NCBI GenBank assembly: GCA_947463755.1
Contig: CANHUK010000019.1
Span: 1-11,235 of the forward strand
DNA: 11,235 nucleotides
DNA from: Chitinophagaceae bacterium
GTDB lineage: Bacteria > Bacteroidota > Bacteroidia > Chitinophagales > Chitinophagaceae
Direction of reading: 5' to 3'
Shown: positions 6,356 to 11,235 of the stretch, one piece after another
Position numbering within the stretch: position 1 is the first letter of the stretch
Layout of the letters: every line of letters begins with the position of its first letter
Notes under the pieces: generated by a model
The model's database searches: none
Told to the model about the DNA's origin: nothing
Seen by the model: the letters and a program-made list of their open reading frames with translations, nothing else
Made by a program: the position numbers and the translations under genes

Positions 6356-7384
6356 ATGTTGAAGTTGACTGTGCATCTCTCTGTTTTCGCCATCCTCATG
6401 GCTGCGGGCGTGTCATGCAAGAAATCCACGGCGCAGTCACCTGCTCCGCCGACCACTTCCCCCGGAGGTTTGATCGATCCGGCCACATTGAAGGGGACGC
6501 TGGTGTTTCAGTCGGGCTTCGAACCATCCTGTCAGATCATTCCCAATGGAACGAATGGCACGGATCGCATCATTGGAAGGGACGCCACGCTTTCCTCCAA
6601 CAATGATTGGGATGCCCTCGAGGGAACGGTTTTGTCCAGCCGTCCTTATTTCAACTACAACGGTGGTGATTCCACGAAGCGCGCTGCACGTCTGGCTACA
6701 GACCCCCTGAATCCGGCCAACCGCGTCCTTCAGTATCGATTGAGCGATCACTGGCCGGACGGGGGGAATGGTTCTGTGAAAGCCCGTGTCCAGTATGAGT
6801 TTTATAATATCAGGTCTGGTTACAAGGAGTATTATCAGTCGGTTCGGATGTACTTGCCCTCTACTTTCGACTTGTTGAGGAAGTATCCGTCGAGCATCAA
6901 CTGGCTGACGATCGTGGAGATCTGGAACAATATCACCTGGAGTCAGACGGTTCCGAATCGTTATCGTCTCACGCTGGGTATTGGTAAACTGGTGCCATCC
7001 GAGAGTGATCTGTGTTTCATTGTCGAGGGCCAGGATTGTCAGTTGAACCCTGACGGGAGTCAAAAGTATACGACCCTGTGGGAACAACAAGCGCCTCAGG
7101 TGAAGATCCCGGTGGGGAAATGGTTCACCATGGAGTATTATTTCAAGGAAGGTAATCGTCAGCAAGGCCGGTTCTACATGACCATCCAGCCGGAGGGTGG
7201 TCAGCGGCAGCTGGTGTTCGATGTCACCAATTTCACGCATAACTCTACCGATGCGGCACCCGACGGGGTTACGCATTTCAATCCGATGAAACTCTATACT
7301 TCGAAGGAGTTGATGGATTACATGAAGGGACAGGGCCAGACCCTTAATATTTTCTGGGACGATCTTAAGATCTGGAAGAAATGA
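6356..7384 (+). CDS. Exported lipoprotein of uncharacterised family, probable jelly-roll carbohydrate-active protein
   Basis: The 342-residue product starts with a short lipoprotein signal (hydrophobic at about 6-18) ending in VSC at 19-21, followed by Lys-Lys and a Ser/Pro-rich linker to about residue 38. Cys21 would be the lipidated residue; the lipobox is loose, as is common in Bacteroidota. The mature domain begins LKGTLVFQSGFEP (45-57). It has beta-strand-rich aromatic segments: YQSVRMYLP (160-168), WLTIVEIWNNITW (183-195), GKWFTMEYYFKEG (254-266), GRFYMTIQP (271-279), VFDVTNFTHN (287-296), and the ending LNIFWDDLKIWKK (330-342). This pattern, especially 'G-K-W-x-x-x-E-Y-Y' and a final 'W-D-D-x-x-x-W', resembles concanavalin A-like jelly-roll domains such as those of heparinase I- or alginate lyase-like proteins, but I cannot assign it to a named enzyme family. 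It is convergent with psuG, 35 bases away, with no clear terminator between. Confidence 0.75.
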   Translation: MLKLTVHLSVFAILMAAGVSCKKSTAQSPAPPTTSPGGLIDPATLKGTLVFQSGFEPSCQIIPNGTNGTDRIIGRDATLSSNNDWDALEGTVLSSRPYFNYNGGDSTKRAARLATDPLNPANRVLQYRLSDHWPDGGNGSVKARVQYEFYNIRSGYKEYYQSVRMYLPSTFDLLRKYPSSINWLTIVEIWNNITWSQTVPNRYRLTLGIGKLVPSESDLCFIVEGQDCQLNPDGSQKYTTLWEQQAPQVKIPVGKWFTMEYYFKEGNRQQGRFYMTIQPEGGQRQLVFDVTNFTHNSTDAAPDGVTHFNPMKLYTSKELMDYMKGQGQTLNIFWDDLKIWKK

Positions 7385-7419
7385 GCTGCTGACCGACGAT
7401 CCCGCAGAGCACTAGTACT

Positions 7420-8337
7420 TCAAGATGCCAGTTGATGGAATTCAACAGCGAGTCTGGCGCCGCAGGCTGCGTTGTGCCTGATCAGTGCGATGTTGGCCGC
7501 CAGACTTTCTCCTTGTGTGTGTTCGCTGATGTATTTCAGCAGAAAAGGTGTGAGATCCTTTCCGGAAATGCCCGATGCGTTTGCCGCATCAATGGCTGCT
7601 TCAATGTGTTTTTCCATGAGCTCCGGTTTCACCTCCAGTGCTTCCGGGACGGGGTTGGCAACCAGCACGGCCCCTTCCAGGCCGATCGACCATTTGGTTT
7701 GCAGCAGACTGGCGATCTCCTGTGTCGTATCCAGCCGCAGGGGCGATCTGAACCTGCTTTTGGAGGAATAGAAGCTCGGAAATTCATCCTGGCCGAGGGT
7801 GACGACGGGCACACCGAGGGTTTCCAGATATTCAAGGGTCAAGCCGATGTCGAGGATCGACTTGACACCGGCGGATACCACGGCCACAGAGGTGTTGCCC
7901 AGTGTTGTCAGGTCGGCGGAGATGTCCATATTCTGTGTTGCCCCGCGATGCACGCCCCCGATTCCGCCGGTGACAAAAATGCGGATGCCTGCCATGTGGG
8001 CGATGCGCATGGTGGCCGCCACGGTGGTGGCCCCGATCAGTTTGTTGGTCAGGACATATGGCATATCCCGCAGGCTGACCTTCCATGCATCAGTGGCCTT
8101 GCCCAGGTTTTCTATCTGCGGGGTGGTCAATCCCACGCAGCATTTCCCGTCCAGGATGGCGATGGTAGCGGGTATGGCGCCCTGATTTCGTACCTCTTGT
8201 TCGACCAGCAGGGCAGTTTCCACGTTCTTCGGCCAGGGCATGCCGTGGGAGATGATGGTGGATTCGAGCGCTACTACGGGTTTTCCTTCCGTAAGGGCGG
8301 TTTTGACTTCGGGATGTATGTTCAGCCAATGGTGCAT
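7420..8337 (-). CDS. psuG: Pseudouridine-5'-phosphate glycosidase
   Basis: PsuG reversibly cleaves the C-C glycosidic bond of pseudouridine 5'-phosphate to uracil and ribose 5-phosphate. The product has 305 residues, close to the roughly 310 of E. coli PsuG, and is complete. Diagnostic segments are VALESTIISHGMPWP (22-36, with the general-acid region Glu25), LTNKLIGATTVAATM (96-110), FVTGGIGGVHRGA (121-133, His130), the metal-site segment MDISADL (137-143, Asp138), AGVKSILDI (156-164, Lys159, which forms the imine with the ring-opened sugar) and the C-terminal NIALIRHNA (282-290). The start ATG at 8337 overlaps the end of psuK by 16 bases, so the two are probably translationally coupled. It is the last gene of the nagB-nagA-psuK-psuG operon within this window. 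Confidence 0.96.
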   Translation of the reverse strand: MHHWLNIHPEVKTALTEGKPVVALESTIISHGMPWPKNVETALLVEQEVRNQGAIPATIAILDGKCCVGLTTPQIENLGKATDAWKVSLRDMPYVLTNKLIGATTVAATMRIAHMAGIRIFVTGGIGGVHRGATQNMDISADLTTLGNTSVAVVSAGVKSILDIGLTLEYLETLGVPVVTLGQDEFPSFYSSKSRFRSPLRLDTTQEIASLLQTKWSIGLEGAVLVANPVPEALEVKPELMEKHIEAAIDAANASGISGKDLTPFLLKYISEHTQGESLAANIALIRHNAACGARLAVEFHQLAS

Positions 8338-9263
8338 GGGTCGGGGTAATAGCGGGTGACACGATCCAACAATTTCTGCCTGTTGAATCCCGGTATGTTG
8401 GCGCCTTCTACCTGCAGGATCTCCGCAGAAAGGCTATGCGCGATCCTCAGGCATTCTTCATGTTCTTTGAAAAGTTGTTTGCCCAGGAGGAACCCTGCCA
8501 CGGAAGCATCTCCTGCTCCTGTGCAATCCACCACTTCGATGGGGCAGGCGTGCAGGCTGACCATGGCATCTCGACTGTAGATCGTGGATCCTTTTGCTCC
8601 CTGATGCAGCCATACGTGTTGAACGCCTCTGTCGAGCAGGGCATTGACCTGTTCCTGTGTTGTCGTTCCCTTTTCTTTTCCGAGTACGGGCAGTTCGTCT
8701 TCGTTGGGTGTGATCATCCATAAACCGTCGAGTTCCATCTCAGCGATCCTTCTGGCGGGCGGAACCGACACCGGTTCAATGAGGAAGGGGATCCCATGAA
8801 GCTTTGAGAAGGCCAGTAACCAGGCCAGGGATGAGGGAAGCACATTGGCACAGGACAGGATGAACCCTGCAGTTGACAGTTCCTGCTGGTGTTTTTCGAG
8901 GTAATCAGGGGTGATATGCTCGACGGGACTGTGGGTGAGGAAGGCGGTGAACAGGGATCCATCAGGGTTCAGGATGCCGGAATATCTGCCGGAAGGTCCG
9001 TCGATCGTAAGAGAGGTCCCGATGCGGATCCCTGCCTGCCGGCATTGTGATTTGAGCCAGTCTCCGTCTCCGTCGTTTCCGAATACCGTCATCAGTTCAA
9101 CATCCACCTCCAGTGATGCCAGCTGGTGGGCGATGTTTCGGGCCACGCCGCCAGGGGTTTTGGAAACCGAGGCCTCATTGGTGGTTGCCTTCAGGATCGC
9201 ATCACGGGTATGGAACAGCTCATCTATGAAAGCGGCTCCTATGCAAAATACGGGTTTGGACAT
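8322..9263 (-). CDS. psuK: PfkB-family sugar kinase, probable pseudouridine kinase
   Basis: The protein belongs to the PfkB/ribokinase family and, from its place directly before psuG with overlapping ends, most likely phosphorylates pseudouridine to pseudouridine 5'-phosphate with ATP. Counting from the ATG at 9263 it has 313 residues. The N-terminal part has the substrate-side motif TPGGVARNIAHQLASL (36-51), and the C-terminal signature is DCTGAGDASVAGFLLG (246-261), with the catalytic base Asp252 and the anion hole GAGD. MITPNEDEL (183-191) is the usual 'N-x-x-E' metal-linked motif. I chose ATG at 9263; the in-frame TTG three codons upstream adds only MAT and has no support. The family alone cannot separate pseudouridine from ribose or other nucleosides; the call rests on the psuG neighbour. 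The gap to the upstream nagA is 45 bases. Confidence 0.88.
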   Translation of the reverse strand: MSKPVFCIGAAFIDELFHTRDAILKATTNEASVSKTPGGVARNIAHQLASLEVDVELMTVFGNDGDGDWLKSQCRQAGIRIGTSLTIDGPSGRYSGILNPDGSLFTAFLTHSPVEHITPDYLEKHQQELSTAGFILSCANVLPSSLAWLLAFSKLHGIPFLIEPVSVPPARRIAEMELDGLWMITPNEDELPVLGKEKGTTTQEQVNALLDRGVQHVWLHQGAKGSTIYSRDAMVSLHACPIEVVDCTGAGDASVAGFLLGKQLFKEHEECLRIAHSLSAEILQVEGANIPGFNRQKLLDRVTRYYPDPCTIG

Positions 9264-9308
9264 GGTGGCCAAAGGTAAGATGTGCTTTCAAATTTCCCTT
9301 GAGGCAAC

Positions 9309-10511
9309 TCATGCCGGCTGGATCCCAACGTCTGTCTTTTTCCCTTTCAGGAAGACATTTTGTAGGTTTATCCGGCCGTCGAAGATGATCAGATCTGCAT
9401 CTTTTCCCGGCGTTATCGATCCGATCCTATCGTCTACTTTCATGATCCGGGCCGGTGTGTGGGTCATCATCCTGATGGCATCCACGAGCTGAACATCTGC
9501 AAGGTCCATCATGGTTCGGATGAGCCGGTCGGCGGTGGCTACGCTTCCGGCGAATGCCGAACGATCAGGCAGTTTGGCCACGCCGTCTTCCACGATCACC
9601 TGCATTCCCGTGTCGATCTGACCGAGTATCGACGGGCCTTCCGGCATACCGGCCCCGCGCATGGCATCTGTGATGAGGGCGACATGATCGGGTCCTTTGA
9701 TCTTCATGATCAGCCTGAGGAGGGGTGCGGGAAGATGAACGCCATCTGCGATGATCTCTACATCGAGGTCGTCGTGCAGGTAGCCGGCCTCGATCACGCC
9801 GGCATAGCGAAAGGCGTTTTTACGGGTGACGCCGGACATGGCAGAGTAGAAATGTGTCAACAATCCGAATCCGTTCTGCCAGGCCTCATAAGCTTCCTCG
9901 TAGATGGCGTCCGTATGGGCCATGGATGGCAGAATGCCCAGGCTTCTTAGTTTTCGGCCCAGTTCCAGGGCACCTTTTTTCTCCGGTGCGATACTCCATC
10001 GCCTGATCACATCCGCATGTTGGAGGATCTGCATGTATTCTTCGGGATCCGGATCGCGGATGTAGCGGGGATCCTGAGCGCCCCGTTGTGCCATCGAAAA
10101 ATATGGTCCTTCCAGATGCAATCCCATGAAAGCGGCACCTTTCGAATTGATTGATAATGCTTTACGATAGGTATCGATGGTATGGAGGATCCCATTGAGG
10201 TCGGAGGTCAGCGTAGTGGGCAGCATCGAAGTAGTACCATGGCTGGCATGCAGCTCGGCCACTTTGAGGAATGCTTCCGGGGTTCCGTCCATAAAATCAT
10301 GTCCGCCACCTCCGTGCACATGGATATCGATGAATCCGGGCGAAATGTAGTGATCTCCTGCGTCGATCAGGGGGGCATTTTCCCATTCCGGTGTGCGTTC
10401 TTCCACCCCAATGATCACTCCGTCGGACACCAAAATACAGCCTCCCTTCAGGATACTGTCTTTCAGGATCAGATCTCCCCGAAGGATGAATTGCTCAGGT
10501 CTGTCCGCCAT
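9309..10511 (-). CDS. nagA: N-acetylglucosamine-6-phosphate deacetylase
   Basis: NagA hydrolyses GlcNAc-6-phosphate to glucosamine-6-phosphate and acetate in the cytoplasm. From the ATG at 10511 the protein has 400 residues, close to the usual 380-400, and is an amidohydrolase-fold TIM barrel flanked by a small beta-domain. The metal and catalytic residues are all present: GFIDIHVHGGGG (His64, His66), LHLEGPYF (Glu134), MAHTDA (His199), LTHFYSAMSG (His220) and ITDAMRGAG (Asp282). FAGSVATADRL (320-330) and TPGKDADLIIFDG (367-379) are further family marks. The reading frame stays open another 56 codons upstream into nagB, but that stretch is shadow sequence with no family similarity. In KGTHNP of E. 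coli NagA the His is replaced by Gln here (RGAQDP, 143-148), a variant also seen in Bacteroidota-type enzymes. nagB lies 31 bases upstream. Confidence 0.96.
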   Translation of the reverse strand: MADRPEQFILRGDLILKDSILKGGCILVSDGVIIGVEERTPEWENAPLIDAGDHYISPGFIDIHVHGGGGHDFMDGTPEAFLKVAELHASHGTTSMLPTTLTSDLNGILHTIDTYRKALSINSKGAAFMGLHLEGPYFSMAQRGAQDPRYIRDPDPEEYMQILQHADVIRRWSIAPEKKGALELGRKLRSLGILPSMAHTDAIYEEAYEAWQNGFGLLTHFYSAMSGVTRKNAFRYAGVIEAGYLHDDLDVEIIADGVHLPAPLLRLIMKIKGPDHVALITDAMRGAGMPEGPSILGQIDTGMQVIVEDGVAKLPDRSAFAGSVATADRLIRTMMDLADVQLVDAIRMMTHTPARIMKVDDRIGSITPGKDADLIIFDGRINLQNVFLKGKKTDVGIQPA

Positions 10512-10542
10512 CTTTCGTGTATTTGCCGCTTGAGTTCCTGAA

Positions 10543-11235
10543 TTATTTGTCCAGCAGGGAGGCGGCCGCCCGATCCAGGTATAGCGTGCAATTCGGGTGT
10601 TCCCGGAGTATCCCGGCCGGATACAGGTTACTGATCGGTTTTTCCAGACAGTCACGGACGGCCACGGCTTTACGTTCATCCGGAACGGAACAGATGATCT
10701 GTTTCGATTTCATGATCTGTTGGATGGACATGCTGATTGCCTGTTTGGGAACGGCTTCCAGACTGGGAAACCAGCCTTCTCCGAATTGTTGCTGCCGGCA
10801 GGCCTCGTCCAGGTCTACCAGGATGTAGGGTTCATTGGTTTCGAAATCAGCCGGCGGATCGTTGAATGCCAGGTGTCCGTTTTCTCCGATGCCCACCAAT
10901 GCCACATCGATGGTGACGGTTCGGATCAGATCACCCAGCCGACGACATTCGGCCAAAGGTTCGTGCTCGCCATCGATCAGATGTGCTGCATTTAATTCGG
11001 GTACCTGCGTGATGAATCGTTCCGTGAGGTATTTCCGGAAACTGGCGGGATGTGTCATCGGGATGCCAATGTATTCATCGAGGTGGAACATGGTGACCCT
11101 GCGCCAGTCGATGCCGGGCGATGCGATCAGGTTTTGCAGGGTATGGAACTGACTGGTTCCGGTGGCGAGGATGATGTTCGCGTATCCTTGTCGATCCAAC
11201 GCGTTTTTGATCGATTCCGCTGCCCGGATGCCGGC
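10543..11235 (-). CDS. nagB: Glucosamine-6-phosphate deaminase-like protein, N-terminus beyond window end
   Basis: NagB converts glucosamine-6-phosphate to fructose-6-phosphate and ammonia, the step after NagA. The visible 230 residues run to the window edge in an open frame ([18 protein letters not shown]...); the TTG at 11199 is an internal Leu, not a start, and roughly 15-30 N-terminal residues are missing. Family marks are the sugar-phosphate loop [21 protein letters not shown] (the Asp of the family proton-transfer site), [14 protein letters not shown] and [11 protein letters not shown]. The protein belongs to a subgroup that differs from E. coli NagB: E. coli GVGNDGHIAFNEP becomes [13 protein letters not shown], so the residues aligned with Asp141 and Glu148 are Asn and Asp, while His143 is kept. 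Asn at the first position is also found in other deaminases such as that of Bacillus. Because of the divergent loop and these changes, a related aldose-ketose isomerase or deaminase role is possible, but the nagA neighbour favours deaminase. It heads the visible part of the minus-strand operon. Confidence 0.88.
   Translation of the reverse strand, partial: AGIRAAESIKNALDRQGYANIILATGTSQFHTLQNLIASPGIDWRRVTMFHLDEYIGIPMTHPASFRKYLTERFITQVPELNAAHLIDGEHEPLAECRRLGDLIRTVTIDVALVGIGENGHLAFNDPPADFETNEPYILVDLDEACRQQQFGEGWFPSLEAVPKQAISMSIQQIMKSKQIICSVPDERKAVAVRDCLEKPISNLYPAGILREHPNCTLYLDRAAASLLDK

Noticed and set aside
6437..7276. A 279-codon open frame on the minus strand opposite the lipoprotein gene
   Set aside because: The product is Arg/Ile-rich with no family marks, whereas the plus-strand frame has a signal peptide and an ordered domain pattern.
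7432..8349. A 305-codon open frame on the plus strand opposite psuG
   Set aside because: Its product is rich in His, Gly, Cys and Gln with no recognisable domain, and the minus strand encodes a fully conserved PsuG. It is a shadow of codon bias.
10512..10679. Extension of nagA by 56 codons upstream
   Set aside because: The extra residues are unlike any NagA N-terminus and lie inside the nagB coding region. The ATG at 10511 gives the usual family length.

Overview
The window reads as a chromosomal segment of a Bacteroidota bacterium, most likely from the Chitinophagaceae or a relative. The grounds are the exported proteins whose signal peptides end in ...A|Q, a Cys-Lys-Lys lipoprotein start, a TrpB2-type tryptophan synthase beta chain of the Bacteroidota kind, weak or absent Shine-Dalgarno sequences, and one candidate promoter of the Bacteroidota form (TTTG-N19-TAnnTTT). 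The placement is inference from protein character; no rRNA or other phylogenetic marker is present. Coding density is high. The longest stretch without a gene is 137 bases (2429-2565). I see no mobile element, CRISPR array, tRNA or rRNA.

Layout. Plus strand, 1-3930: the C-terminal part of a DUF1501 protein (cut by the window start), a flavin reductase-like FMN-binding protein, a secreted pectinesterase and a stand-alone TrpB2. A strong hairpin at 3951-3987 closes this block and probably also ends the convergent pirin gene (minus strand, 4019-4735). Plus strand, 4834-7384: two exported proteins of carbohydrate-enzyme character, a BNR_4 beta-propeller protein and a lipoprotein of uncharacterised family with a jelly-roll look. 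Minus strand, 11235-7420: a compact operon reading nagB (cut by the window end), nagA, psuK, psuG.

How the genes may work together. The minus-strand operon is the clearest functional unit. NagA deacetylates GlcNAc-6-phosphate and NagB deaminates glucosamine-6-phosphate to fructose-6-phosphate. PsuK phosphorylates pseudouridine, and PsuG cleaves pseudouridine 5'-phosphate to uracil and ribose 5-phosphate. Putting amino-sugar and pseudouridine salvage in one transcript is the most notable arrangement here. The pectinesterase, BNR_4 protein and lipoprotein point to a plant or algal polysaccharide lifestyle, but they lie without SusC/SusD partners, so this is not a classical polysaccharide utilisation locus within the window. 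I found no clear sign of a wholly new system. The best leads are the nag-psu operon, the unassigned lipoprotein, the BNR_4 protein as a possible lyase, and a 12-bp inverted repeat in front of trpB2.
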